From: Arthrobacter zhangbolii
GTDB taxonomy: Bacteria; Actinomycetota; Actinomycetes; Actinomycetales; Micrococcaceae
Direction: 5' to 3'
Assembly: GCF_022869865.1 (NCBI RefSeq)
Contig: NZ_CP094984.1
Span: 2,232,001-2,296,000, forward strand
Length of the DNA stretch: 64,000 nt
In this document: positions 28,657 through 38,413 of the stretch, one piece after another
Position numbering within the stretch: position 1 is the first letter of the stretch
How the letters are laid out: the number at the start of each line of letters is the position of its first letter
The notes under the pieces: generated by a model
Told to the model about the DNA's origin: nothing
Seen by the model: the letters and a program-made list of their open reading frames with translations, nothing else
The model's database searches: none
Made by a program: the position numbers and the translations under genes

Positions 28657-28724
28657 TCTTCCCCTTATCAAGCCTGGTTTGTCTATTCTTGCGCCCCTAA
28701 GAGCTCATTAGTCCTGTTGCCGAC

Positions 28725-29441
28725 CTAGGCCTTAACAATCTGCGCGTCTATCATCTCTTGGTTTGCCCGTACCAGGTCTTCTGCGAAATCTACTTCTACA
28801 GCGTAGAAACGGCTGATATCCATAGGGACATATTTTGCCCCGTTCTTAGCAATTGCCAGCTCGATTCCCCGTTCGAAATAATCTTGGTCATCCACACTCG
28901 CGAGCTGATTTATTAGAAGTAACTTGTCAGTAGATGAGACGTAGTTGATACCGACTGCCTCACCAAGTGCCTGACGGACCTGCTTCGATAGCTGGTTGAT
29001 GTAGCCGCTTTCGTCTACCGTGTACTTGACCTCTTCGTCTGAGACCGATGAGGTGTCCACTGCGATAAACGACCGATCCTCGTCAATTGCGGCGCGGAGG
29101 TACTCAAGCATGCCGGGATCAAACACGACATCCCCGTTCATCCAAAGGACTCCCCCGTCAGCAGAGTTCCGAAGCGCCTTCAAGAGGCTCTTGGAAGTAT
29201 TCGTCTGATCGAATGCCTCGTTGTAAACGAAAGACGCATCAGGCACATGCTCCAAGATTTGCTCAAGCTTGTACCCGACGACGATGGTAAGCCGAAGCTC
29301 ATCCCCAAATGCTGCGCGCAGGTTCTCTACCTGCTGCGTCATGATGGTCCGCCCGTCGTCCAGCTGGGTCAGCGACTTGGGATGCGGTCGCGCGAGCCTG
29401 GTGCCCATTCCGGCGGCGAGTATTACAGCTTGAACAGTCAT
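28725..29441 (-). CDS. LicC-like sugar/choline-phosphate nucleotidyltransferase
   Basis: 238 residues. N-terminus VILAAGMGTRLARPHPKSL is the GT-A nucleotidyltransferase signature; NTSKSLLKAL and WMNGDVVFDPGML (metal-binding Asp) follow; a late EVDFAEDL may carry the second acidic residue. The pattern is closest to LicC (CTP:phosphocholine cytidylyltransferase) and related MobA-like enzymes. It probably makes a CDP- or NDP-activated building block for the adjacent TagF-like enzymes; the substrate cannot be decided from sequence. 135 bases separate it from the upstream gene. Confidence 0.8.
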   Translation of the reverse strand: MTVQAVILAAGMGTRLARPHPKSLTQLDDGRTIMTQQVENLRAAFGDELRLTIVVGYKLEQILEHVPDASFVYNEAFDQTNTSKSLLKALRNSADGGVLWMNGDVVFDPGMLEYLRAAIDEDRSFIAVDTSSVSDEEVKYTVDESGYINQLSKQVRQALGEAVGINYVSSTDKLLLINQLASVDDQDYFERGIELAIAKNGAKYVPMDISRFYAVEVDFAEDLVRANQEMIDAQIVKA

Positions 29442-29577
29442 TTCATGTCCTGTCGATCAGAGAGGCGTGCTTGGGGGAAATACCCAACCAGTACTCGCAG
29501 CTCCCCTGCTGCACGCCGCCAATCGTCAGATGTAACGCGTTCCCCGGGGACAGAATACGCGCAATATGAATAAAGGG

Positions 29578-32553
29578 TTAACTATTGATGGACGTCGTGC
29601 CCTCCGTCAAGCTCCACACAGCATTCACCACCCTAATAGCCGCAGCACCATCATCGGCAGTGAGATATCGGAGCGTGAACTTCCGGTGGCGGCTACGGTA
29701 TGGCTCCGCGGCGGCTTCCGCAGCCCTAATTGCAGCGACAAGCTCCTCCGTGGTTTCTACCAGTGGTCCGGGGGCCTCAGTCTCCAAATCAATGTAGAAA
29801 CCTCGCTCGGAGTCGCGGTAACGAGCCAAGTCCGGGGTCAGGAAATACATCGGTTTGCCGGTCACACAAAAATCAAACATAGCCGATGAGTAATCGGTGA
29901 CCAGCAGATCGGCGGCCAGGTACAGGTCGTTGATTTCCGGATGAGCAGTGACGTCCAGATAAAAATCCTGCCCGGTGGTCTTCCGCTTACCGGCAATTTT
30001 GTGGTGTCCGCGGTAGAGCATCAGGTAGTCCTCGCCCAGCCCTGCTGCTGCGGCTTCAAAATCCAGGTAGGGATTGGCTGCGTCTCTGTTATCCCTCCAC
30101 GTAGGGACGTACAGCAATACTTTCTTACCGCTTTCAATGCCCAGCCGGCGCCGGGCCTCGGCACGCCGGGCGGGCGCCGTGTCAGCAGCCAGGGCATCAT
30201 TGCGCGGATATCCGAAGACGGCGGGTTCTCCGCGATATCCAAAAGCAGCTGCCAGAGTATCGGCCGCAAACTCGTTCTGCGCCAGCAGCATGTCCCAGAC
30301 TGCTCCCTCACGCGAGATGAGTGCCCGGTAGGAGGCGGTTGTGCCGGCTATCGGTGTGTCCGTTCCTACGCGTTTGAGCGGGGTACCGTGCCAGGTCTGC
30401 AGGTAGAACTGTCCCGGCCGTTTGCGGAAGTAATGCGGGAAGTTGTTGTTGTTGACTAAATAGCCGGCGGTTGCGAGGAGCTTGAACCATTCCGGGCTCT
30501 CCCTTAGCACGGGTGTACAGCCCGGCGGCACCGGCACCGAGAAATCGGCAATCGTCCAGTAACGCTGAAGCCGGGGGATCCGCTCGCCGAGGACATTGCT
30601 GATCGCCCGCCCGCTGTCGGATGACGACTTCCCGTCGAAGGATTCGAACAGGACGATCTCGCTGTCCACGGGATCGGCGGTTTGGGCATAATCCGCGATC
30701 GCCTGGCTGCGGCGCAGCGCCGTGCGGTCGTCGGGGTTTCGAGGTGCCGCTACCCGCAGGACCAGATCCTGTTCATTGCCCTCACCTACGAGCTCCAAGT
30801 GCATCAGATCATGCCCCAGATGCAGGGGCAGGGATGTGAGCAGCCCTCCGAGGGCGGGCACCCGGGCAACACCGCCTCCGCATTCCTCTGGTATTCGGTG
30901 AAGGACGCGGTAGTGGCCGGGTTCCAACGCAGACTCCCCGTACCCCCATCTATCCTGCACCAACGGAAACTCCGCTTGGAACCGGCCGGCATTATCCAGC
31001 CAGCGGGCAGATGATGCGCGCACCTCGTTACGGGCAGTCAACAGCATCAACATCGGAACGGCCGCATCCTTGTGCCCGTACCCTCCACCGGTCTGTCCTT
31101 CCAGGATGACTGTGCCTGCGCCGTCGACCATCCGCGCGCTGCTCAATGTCAGTCGAAGCGGACGGAGGGACACCTGCAGGTACCCGTAGCCGGTGCACTC
31201 CATGCGCAGCGCCGCCGAGGGCGCCGAAACCGCGGACAAATCTGATCCCGAGCCCGCCCAGCCCACCGGTACTGTCCGGCCGTTGGGCAGAAGTGCCTTA
31301 ACCGTCCAGCGCTTCTCCTGGTTGCCGGGAACTTCGTCCCTTGACATGTGGAGGGTGAACGTCGGTTCATTGGCTTCCTGCCGAAATTCCTGTGCGTTTT
31401 CCCCTTCTGCCTCAAGATAGAGTGCCGCCGGCACAACGTCGCCCGTTCGGCCGAAGCCGACGGTTACTACGTTGCCTTCAACGTGAACCGTGGAAGCAGC
31501 GCACGAATAACGGATTGTTTTGAGCCGCAGTCCCTTGTCGGCGTCCATCAGTGCGATCGCCCGGGTGCGGGCGTTCAGAGAAGCCCCTACCGGAAGGCGC
31601 CTCGGGACCAGATCCTGGTTCCGGACCCGGATCCTATCCGAAGCAGTGAAATCCTCGGAGAGCAGGGTGACGTGGAAGAACCATTCCGAGGACCGGCCGG
31701 ACTCCTGCACGCCCGGCAGGGCAGGAGTATCAACCTCAACGGTAAACGCTGCGCCGGCATAGGACCGGAAGCGGTCCGCTGCCGTGGTGTCGACCCGCTG
31801 GTCTGTCCCCCTTGTGACAGCGAGCGCCACGGCCGTGGCTGATTCCTGCTGCCTGAGTTCCACCCGCAGCTCACAATCCGCCGGGTTGATCCCGGGCAGA
31901 TAGGCCCACGCTCCTATGGTCAGCGTCCCCTGCTCTGCCCACTCGAAGCGGGTGAGTTGCGCCTTCACGGGCAGATCAACGGCCCCCAGGCTAAGCAACC
32001 GGGAATCAATCGGTTCCGAAAGCAACACAAGGTACCCTGGTGCGGCTGCCCGGCTGCCGGCCACCTGCGGATCTGATGTTGCTTCGGTGCGATAGCTCCT
32101 GCCGTTGTCCTGTAAGTCCGCCAGCACCAGCAGGAGGTCGCCGCGCCGTCCATCGGCGGTCAACGAGAGCAGTACTCGTTGGTGAACGCCCAGCGACCTC
32201 AGTACCTCCGTGCCGCCTACCCCTTGAATCACTGCGGCGATGAACTTCTGGAGGAGCATAAAATGCTCCTCTCCGCTGTGTTGGAGATACTCCACGTGGG
32301 GTTGCAGGTCTTCTAGGCGATCAATACACCATTGCCGGGCCCGGGCTTCGGTTGTTTCCGCGTTCACGGCCTCGGCAATGGCTGCAGCCTCCTGCAGCCA
32401 CGATGCCAGCGCAGCAGTGTCGGGACCGGGCACTGGGACCGGCGGCAGTTCCGGTGCAACCCACGGTGACGTTGAAGAGACTTCAAGCGTCTGCCGCGGC
32501 GCCCGGCCCAAGAGGCCCCTGACACCCTGTTTGAGCCAATGTGTGCCCTTCAT
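29578..32553 (-). CDS. TagF-like CDP-glycerol glycerophosphotransferase with N-terminal beta-rich region
   Basis: 991 residues. The ATG at 32553 (MKGTHWLKQGVRGLLGRAP) overlaps the upstream TGA (ATGA), better than a start 32 codons earlier. Residues about 600-985 are the transferase: LQTWHGTPLKRVGTD near 719, YVPTWRDN, LYRGHHKIAG near 848, VTDYSSAMFDF near 886, ERGFYIDLE; both catalytic His positions (WHG, RGH) are present. Residues about 50-600 have no GT2 signature and read as successive beta-sandwich-like segments, one of which (YAGAAFTVEVDTPAL) matches the middle of the 35296-38412 protein. Probably polymerises or primes polyol phosphate in the cytoplasm. Confidence 0.87.
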   Translation of the reverse strand: MKGTHWLKQGVRGLLGRAPRQTLEVSSTSPWVAPELPPVPVPGPDTAALASWLQEAAAIAEAVNAETTEARARQWCIDRLEDLQPHVEYLQHSGEEHFMLLQKFIAAVIQGVGGTEVLRSLGVHQRVLLSLTADGRRGDLLLVLADLQDNGRSYRTEATSDPQVAGSRAAAPGYLVLLSEPIDSRLLSLGAVDLPVKAQLTRFEWAEQGTLTIGAWAYLPGINPADCELRVELRQQESATAVALAVTRGTDQRVDTTAADRFRSYAGAAFTVEVDTPALPGVQESGRSSEWFFHVTLLSEDFTASDRIRVRNQDLVPRRLPVGASLNARTRAIALMDADKGLRLKTIRYSCAASTVHVEGNVVTVGFGRTGDVVPAALYLEAEGENAQEFRQEANEPTFTLHMSRDEVPGNQEKRWTVKALLPNGRTVPVGWAGSGSDLSAVSAPSAALRMECTGYGYLQVSLRPLRLTLSSARMVDGAGTVILEGQTGGGYGHKDAAVPMLMLLTARNEVRASSARWLDNAGRFQAEFPLVQDRWGYGESALEPGHYRVLHRIPEECGGGVARVPALGGLLTSLPLHLGHDLMHLELVGEGNEQDLVLRVAAPRNPDDRTALRRSQAIADYAQTADPVDSEIVLFESFDGKSSSDSGRAISNVLGERIPRLQRYWTIADFSVPVPPGCTPVLRESPEWFKLLATAGYLVNNNNFPHYFRKRPGQFYLQTWHGTPLKRVGTDTPIAGTTASYRALISREGAVWDMLLAQNEFAADTLAAAFGYRGEPAVFGYPRNDALAADTAPARRAEARRRLGIESGKKVLLYVPTWRDNRDAANPYLDFEAAAAGLGEDYLMLYRGHHKIAGKRKTTGQDFYLDVTAHPEINDLYLAADLLVTDYSSAMFDFCVTGKPMYFLTPDLARYRDSERGFYIDLETEAPGPLVETTEELVAAIRAAEAAAEPYRSRHRKFTLRYLTADDGAAAIRVVNAVWSLTEGTTSINS

Positions 32554-35321
32554 ACGGACCGCCCTTCGGTGTGCGGCAGTTCTTCGACGGAAACCTGCCG
32601 GTTCCAAGGACGTCCAAGATTCTCGACGGCTGCGGTAATCCTGGCGCAAGACCCCGAATCCCAGAAGGGGAAGGTTTCCCGTACCCGGTCCTCGTACAGT
32701 TTCTCGCGTCTAAGTTCCCTTTCAACTACGCGTTCGAGTTCGGCCAGTGCCCCGGGTGCGTCCTGTACAACGGGTCCGAAGCCGTGCCGGGCGTAGTCGA
32801 AGTACCCCTTGCGGTAAACGTGCTTGCCGCGGAAGATCTCGTCCCCGTCGAACTGCATGTAGATGAGGTTGCTGCCGGCGTAAGCGGCGTCAAAGGCGAT
32901 TGAGGAATGGTCTGTAATCATGGTGTGCGCCTCGACGAGTTCGGCCTGCACACTGACATCGCGGTACCGGACCGGTTGTACGTATTCCGGCAGGTCCAGA
33001 TGGGGAACCACGAATTCCAACTCAGGATGCGGCATAAACACAACGTCCAGACCCTGGTTGGCGCTGAGTTCCTTCAGCTCCGGTGAACGCAGCAGCGCCA
33101 TCCAGGCTGCTCCAAAATCGGTCGATTCGAAGGCAGCAGCGGCTTCCTCGGGGGTGGCGCAGACTTCGATGACCTTCTTCACATACTGGCGCCAGGTGGG
33201 CGCAATCAGTACTTTGCGGCGTTCGGATACAGGGCTTTGAAGGGCAGCCGTCCGCAGCGCGTCGTAGCGCGGCAGTCCGGTGAGTTTGGCCTGATGGGTT
33301 GACAGACGGTAGACGCTGTTGTTGCCAGCAATGGACTCATGTTCGTCCCGGGTGGTGGTCACCATAATGGAGATGTTCTTCCCGTTGATCCATCGGGACA
33401 TGTCATCCTTGATAACGCCATGCTGAAGATAAACGAACTTCGCGTTTCCGTCGCCAAACCGCTTCCGGTGCACGGGATACTCCACATACCAGTTGGCGTG
33501 CGAAGACAATTTGTAGATGGCGTTCAGATACAGCAGCACCAGCTCATCTGAGCCGTACGGGACCATCCGGAACCCCTCTGATTCCAACCGTGCCCAGTCC
33601 GGGCAGTCTTTTTTGATGACGAAGAAAGCGTTGATATCCGGGCGGTGCTTTTTCAGGTATCTGTAGAGGTGCTCAGCATTGTCATCGGCCCGGTCAGTCC
33701 TGTCCATGAGCAGCCATGCGTCTTGGTAGAGCGTGCGGGCCTTTTCGCTGTGTGCCTTGCGGATCAGGGCAGCATCAGCCGCAGTCTGTCGTTTCGCTTT
33801 GATGCCTGCAAACTGGCGCCGGACAAGCCTGTCGGCAGTCTCGGCCGCAGTCCGCGGACGGGAATGCCCGGTGAGGACCCGCCGGATTGTGAGGCTGGTT
33901 CGTGCCCTGGCCAGTTTCCTGCCCACCCGCCCAGTTCCAATCGAAGACGTACCGTTGCGGGCCGGGGTGGCTGCCGCCAGACGAAGGTAGGGCGCAGGTT
34001 TGGGTTTGCGTCCGGGCAGCAGCGGCACGCCGCGGTCCGTCGTAACATGCCCCGGTGAGCCATCGAGCGCAATCCTGGTGTCTTTGCCCATCGGGAGCAC
34101 CAGGATGCGTTCCCGCAGGAGCACCCGTCCAAGCACCCGGTGTTCCAGCACCTTTGCTGACACCGGCACCGCTGGAAGACCGTCTACTCTGAATTCTTCG
34201 TCGGGTAAGGAGCCCTGAAAGAGGTAGTGGTAGGTGGTGACTTGCTGGTCCGGGTCCGTAGTTCCCTGCAGGACCGGGTGTTCGGCGTCCTGCAGCCCTT
34301 TGTAATAGCCGCGAAGAATGTTGTGGAACAGCCATCCCTGGCTCACCACGCTGAAGGTATCGATGACTTCGAGGTCTATTAGGGCGATGATTCTCTCCAG
34401 CAGACGGTGCATGCTTCCCTGCTGCTCAGGTGTGGCGGACCCGGTATCGCTGTGCATCCGCTTGTCATCTATGTAGAACCACACCAGGTCATAAAGCACC
34501 ATGTACTGTGCCCACTGCGGTATCCGGCCCCGGCTGCGTTGCGTGGCCTCCAGCATCCCCAACCAGCCATGTTCGGGCAGGTCGCTGTACGCACGGGGAT
34601 CACCCCATGTGCCTTGGACAAGGGATGCTCCGCTGTTGCGCTGACGGCGGTAGTAGTAGCTGGCTGACGCAACCAGCCCGATGACGGGACGTTCGGCTGC
34701 AGCCAGATACCGCCCGATCAGGTGTGCGTCCTCGAATTTCGGTCGGATCCGTTCATCAAAGCGAAGCTTGTGTACTTCGAGAACCTCGCGTCGGAGGAAA
34801 GTCGTGGGGCCGTGCATATGGATGTACTCGGGGTTGAGGTCCAGATCCACCAGTTGGTCCCCGAGACGGAATTTTCGGTTGAGCAGGTGCCCCTGCGATG
34901 TCTCGAGCGAAACGTCGTTAAACTGCACCAGCCGTCCGGCCAGCATTTGTGCGGATTGCTGTGTGTCTCGTGCAATGAAGGCCGCAATCCGCTCAAAATA
35001 CTCGGGATGGAAGGCATCATCGGGATCGCAGAAGGTTACCCACGTGTTCTTCACCAGATCGAGGGCGACATTGCGGGCGGACCCCGGCCCGCCGTTGACT
35101 TTGCGGACCAGACGGACGTTTTCCCGGTTTTCGGCCCACCGGGTCACCAGGGCAGCCGATTCATCCGTGGAACCGTCGTCCACAACAACAATGTCCAAAT
35201 CCTGCACGGGATAGGTCTGGATTTCCAGCGACTTCAGAAACGTCGGTACGTACTCTGCGACGTTATAAAGCGCTACTACCAGGGAAAATTGGCCTTTAGC
35301 CACAATGGTCTCCGGTTGCAT
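32550..35321 (-). CDS. GT2 glycosyltransferase fused to TagF-like phosphotransferase (QHG/PHP type)
   Basis: 923 residues. GT2 domain at about 10-240: VVALYNVAEYVPTFLKSLE, VVVDDGSTDES near 50, GGPGSARNVAL, CDPDDAF near 98. The C-terminal half is a CDP-polyol phosphotransferase of a different subtype from its neighbours: LQHGVIKDDM near 634, APTWRQYVK, MPHPELEFV near 762, ITDHSSIAFDAAY near 807. Between them is an Arg-rich linker (about 440-500). The start overlaps the previous gene by 26 bases. The fusion suggests a repeat unit of sugar plus polyol phosphate built by one chain. Confidence 0.87.
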   Translation of the reverse strand: MQPETIVAKGQFSLVVALYNVAEYVPTFLKSLEIQTYPVQDLDIVVVDDGSTDESAALVTRWAENRENVRLVRKVNGGPGSARNVALDLVKNTWVTFCDPDDAFHPEYFERIAAFIARDTQQSAQMLAGRLVQFNDVSLETSQGHLLNRKFRLGDQLVDLDLNPEYIHMHGPTTFLRREVLEVHKLRFDERIRPKFEDAHLIGRYLAAAERPVIGLVASASYYYRRQRNSGASLVQGTWGDPRAYSDLPEHGWLGMLEATQRSRGRIPQWAQYMVLYDLVWFYIDDKRMHSDTGSATPEQQGSMHRLLERIIALIDLEVIDTFSVVSQGWLFHNILRGYYKGLQDAEHPVLQGTTDPDQQVTTYHYLFQGSLPDEEFRVDGLPAVPVSAKVLEHRVLGRVLLRERILVLPMGKDTRIALDGSPGHVTTDRGVPLLPGRKPKPAPYLRLAAATPARNGTSSIGTGRVGRKLARARTSLTIRRVLTGHSRPRTAAETADRLVRRQFAGIKAKRQTAADAALIRKAHSEKARTLYQDAWLLMDRTDRADDNAEHLYRYLKKHRPDINAFFVIKKDCPDWARLESEGFRMVPYGSDELVLLYLNAIYKLSSHANWYVEYPVHRKRFGDGNAKFVYLQHGVIKDDMSRWINGKNISIMVTTTRDEHESIAGNNSVYRLSTHQAKLTGLPRYDALRTAALQSPVSERRKVLIAPTWRQYVKKVIEVCATPEEAAAAFESTDFGAAWMALLRSPELKELSANQGLDVVFMPHPELEFVVPHLDLPEYVQPVRYRDVSVQAELVEAHTMITDHSSIAFDAAYAGSNLIYMQFDGDEIFRGKHVYRKGYFDYARHGFGPVVQDAPGALAELERVVERELRREKLYEDRVRETFPFWDSGSCARITAAVENLGRPWNRQVSVEELPHTEGRSV

Positions 35322-38300
35322 TCTTGGGGCAGGCAGCGGCAGCCGTCAGCAGGGCTTCCGCTGCCACCGCAGCGGATACGCCCATACTGATGGATGCGAA
35401 ATTCGTGTCCGACGTCGGCGCCTGCGACATGGAGTCATACTGGGGTGCCTGTAGCGCCATGACCAACCCAACCGTCGTGGATACTACCGGCAGCCGGCCC
35501 AGGTCAGCGGCAGGCTCCAGGTACAACCCCCGGGTCCGACGGTACTCGTCCAGATCAGGGACCAGCAGGCAGGTCGGGCGGTTGAGCACCGCGTAGTCGA
35601 AGAGCGCGGATGAATAGTCGGTGACAAGGGCATCCGAAGCGAGGTACAGGTCGTTGAGCTCGGGATACTCCGTAACATCAATGACCGCGGGGTGCGGATC
35701 AATATTCCGCTGACCAGCCACGTTGTGGTGCCCGCGGATCAGGAAGCGGTAGTCCGGTCCCAGTAGGCGGCTGGCTTCCTCAACGTCCAGGAAACCTATC
35801 CAGTCGGACCGGCCCGCCCCGTCCCGCACAGCGTCCCGCCAGGTGGGGGTGTACAGCAGCACCTTATGGTGGGGTGCAACCCCAAGCAGTGTCCGCACCC
35901 GGAGGCGTGTCTCTGCGGCATCCGGGGCAAGCAGTGCGTCGTTCCGCGGATATCCTGCCGTCAGTACTTCACCCGTATAACCGAGGGCCTTCGGGAGGAC
36001 ACCGGCCGCAAACTTGTTCTGCGCCAGCAGCAAGTCCCACCACTGGGACTCGCGTTCCATCAGGTCCCGGTAGGACAGGGAAAGCAGGTGCTGCGGAATG
36101 TCCAGGCCTATCTTCTTCAACGGCGTCCCGTGCCAGGTCTGCAGGTAGAACTGGCCTGGTGACTTACGGAAGTACCAGGGGAAGTTGTTGTTGTTGACCA
36201 GCACCCGGACGGACGCCAGCTTGTCGTACCACTCCGCAGATCCCTGCAGCAGCGGCACCGCGTACTCCGGCACCGGAACGGACCGGTCGGCCACGGACCA
36301 GTACAGCGGCTCGTCGAAACCTTCCCCGGCCAAATAATCGGAAATGGCCCTCGGACTGTCCGTGCAGTTCTTGCCACCGAAGCTCTCAAAGAAGATGCCG
36401 GGGCGCGTGCGGCGCACGGCCGCGGGGCCGAAACTTTCCCGCCGCAGGCGGTACTGGTGGAAGGTACCGGTCTCTTCATCGGCCAGCGGGGCGCCGATGC
36501 TCACGGCCATCGCACCGGAGGCAGTCCTGAGTCCCCGGACGCGTGCTCCCGGAAGCAGTTCCGATCGGAAGCTTCGGGCGGTGCTTTCATCCACCCGAAC
36601 GGCCGGATCGCCGGGGCCGGCCACTCCCCCCGTGCGGCTCAGGCGCAGGGTGTAGGAGCCCGACGGCGGTGCCGGCAGTTCCCTCCCCCAGCGTCGGGTG
36701 GCCAGCGGCACCCGGAGTTGAAGCGTCCCGTCATGTCCGTCCAGGACTTCGGCCGGAAGGGTGAACCGCGCCGTCGCCAGTGCATACGAGGCATCTGCCG
36801 GCGCCCCCTCGACGATGAACCGGAGCTCGTCCACACCGTTGCGGGTCAACACAGACAGCGCGGTCACCGCGGGTCCGGAACCGGGTTGCCGCTTCACCGC
36901 CGGTCGCGGAACGGGAACCAACCGTTCCACTCGGTGACCGGCCACCTCGGCGCCTACGATCAGTTCCGCTCCCGGGGCGTTCAACTCCACCGTGAACGCG
37001 GAGGCCGCATAGCTGCAGTTCCGGTCCCCGGAGAACAGATCGATGTCAGGATCGGTCCGGCGCGTGAACAACAGGACTTCGGCCTCCGGGGCGGTGACGT
37101 GCAGGTCCAGAGTGTTACTGTGCAAATCCACGTTGCGCAGGTAGGCGTGCCCGCTGACCGAGATCCGCCCCGAGACTGCCGGCACGGGTTCGTCCAGCTC
37201 CACCACCAGCTCGAGCAGGCTGGGCTGCACCTCCAGGAGGTCCCGGTCTATCGGTGTGGAAATCGCGTCCAGCAGCGGCGGCTCCGCGAAGATCCGCCCG
37301 CCGTCAAACGTCAGCGGACTGGCTGTACCGTTGTTGATCCGGTCCACCACGGCGCACCGGATGTCCTCCCTGTGACCGTTGGCTGCAAGAAAGAGAAGCA
37401 CCCGTGCCTGCGGGTCGATCCGGGCCAGGTGTTTCTGTCCGGCGGCGTAGAGGTCCTGGACGCCGTGGCGGAGCAGCTGCCAAAACTCGTCGGAGGCATC
37501 CGGCACCTGCTCAATGTAGGGGACCATGTCGCTGCCCAGGAGTCGCTGATACCAGTGCTCCTGCACCGCAGGGATCCCTTCGGCGCGGAACAGGGCAGTG
37601 ACGTCCCGGGCCACGGCGAGCCGGTCCTGCAGGTCTTCCAGCAGGTGTTTGGCCTGCGTGATGGAGGACCCGTCCTCACGGATCCGCCACCAGTAGACCA
37701 CGGGGCGCAGGATGTCGAAGCTCTCGGCCCGGAGGTAGGCGCGGCTGGTGGTTTCCTGGTCTTCGTAGCGTATGCCTTCGGGGATGGGCCCTACGCAGCG
37801 GTTCCAGAAGTCGCGGCGGAATACCTTGTTCCACAGGAACACATCATCAATTGCCTCGGGGCAGTCCTCCAGCCGGATCCCTGTGAGCTCCTGCGAATGG
37901 ATCCGTTCGGCCAGACGCACCGGGGTGCGTTTATTGCCGCGGATCCGCCCGTAGGATCCCACACAGAACTCCGAACCGCTGCGGGCAAGGTGGGCGACCA
38001 TGGTCGCGTACGCATCGGAGGGTACGACGTCGTCGGCGTCCGCAAAAGTGAGGAACCGGCCGCTGGCGGCACGGATACCCTCGTTGCGTGCGCGCCCGTT
38101 GCCGCCGTGCGCCAGTTGTACCAGTGTGATCCGGCCGTCATACCGGGCGTAGCCGGCGGCAAGGGCCGCCGTCCCGTCCGTGGAACCGTCATCCACCAGG
38201 ATGATCTCCAGGTCCCGGTAGCTCTGCGTCACGAGGCTGGTCAGGCACCGCTCCAGGTACGGGGCAACGTTGTACATGGGCACAATGACGCTTAGCAGCC

Positions 38301-38412
38301 CGTGCCCCGCCACCCGGTTGCCCGGGGCATCCAGCCGGCGGAGCCGCGCGCGCAGTGCAGGGTGGAGTCTGCCGGCCAGGCTGCTCAGGGCAGGGATGGA
38401 TGCGTTCGGCAT
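35296..38412 (-). CDS. GT2 - beta-rich region - TagF-like phosphotransferase
   Basis: 1,038 residues from the ATG at 38412, two bases from the upstream stop. GT2 at about 40-260: VIVPMYNVAPYLERCL, ILVDDGSTDGT near 72, FADADDVVPSD near 122, DQETTSRAYLR. The middle (about 340-640) is beta-rich and shares CSYAASAFTVELNAPG with the N-terminal region of the 29578-32553 protein. The transferase at about 640-1025 has LQTWHGTPLKKIGLD near 760, YTPTWRDAV, IRGHHNVAG near 894, VTDYSSALFDY near 934. Upstream residues counted from 38517 lie inside wecC and are not used. Probably duplicated from a common ancestor with its neighbour. Confidence 0.87.
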   Translation of the reverse strand: MPNASIPALSSLAGRLHPALRARLRRLDAPGNRVAGHGLLSVIVPMYNVAPYLERCLTSLVTQSYRDLEIILVDDGSTDGTAALAAGYARYDGRITLVQLAHGGNGRARNEGIRAASGRFLTFADADDVVPSDAYATMVAHLARSGSEFCVGSYGRIRGNKRTPVRLAERIHSQELTGIRLEDCPEAIDDVFLWNKVFRRDFWNRCVGPIPEGIRYEDQETTSRAYLRAESFDILRPVVYWWRIREDGSSITQAKHLLEDLQDRLAVARDVTALFRAEGIPAVQEHWYQRLLGSDMVPYIEQVPDASDEFWQLLRHGVQDLYAAGQKHLARIDPQARVLLFLAANGHREDIRCAVVDRINNGTASPLTFDGGRIFAEPPLLDAISTPIDRDLLEVQPSLLELVVELDEPVPAVSGRISVSGHAYLRNVDLHSNTLDLHVTAPEAEVLLFTRRTDPDIDLFSGDRNCSYAASAFTVELNAPGAELIVGAEVAGHRVERLVPVPRPAVKRQPGSGPAVTALSVLTRNGVDELRFIVEGAPADASYALATARFTLPAEVLDGHDGTLQLRVPLATRRWGRELPAPPSGSYTLRLSRTGGVAGPGDPAVRVDESTARSFRSELLPGARVRGLRTASGAMAVSIGAPLADEETGTFHQYRLRRESFGPAAVRRTRPGIFFESFGGKNCTDSPRAISDYLAGEGFDEPLYWSVADRSVPVPEYAVPLLQGSAEWYDKLASVRVLVNNNNFPWYFRKSPGQFYLQTWHGTPLKKIGLDIPQHLLSLSYRDLMERESQWWDLLLAQNKFAAGVLPKALGYTGEVLTAGYPRNDALLAPDAAETRLRVRTLLGVAPHHKVLLYTPTWRDAVRDGAGRSDWIGFLDVEEASRLLGPDYRFLIRGHHNVAGQRNIDPHPAVIDVTEYPELNDLYLASDALVTDYSSALFDYAVLNRPTCLLVPDLDEYRRTRGLYLEPAADLGRLPVVSTTVGLVMALQAPQYDSMSQAPTSDTNFASISMGVSAAVAAEALLTAAAACPKNATGDHCG

Positions 38413-38413
38413 A

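Noticed and set aside
36457-38295. 612-codon plus-strand frame opposite the GT2-beta-TagF gene
   Set aside because: Shadow frame in GC-rich coding DNA; His/Gln/Gly/Arg bias and no recognisable motifs.
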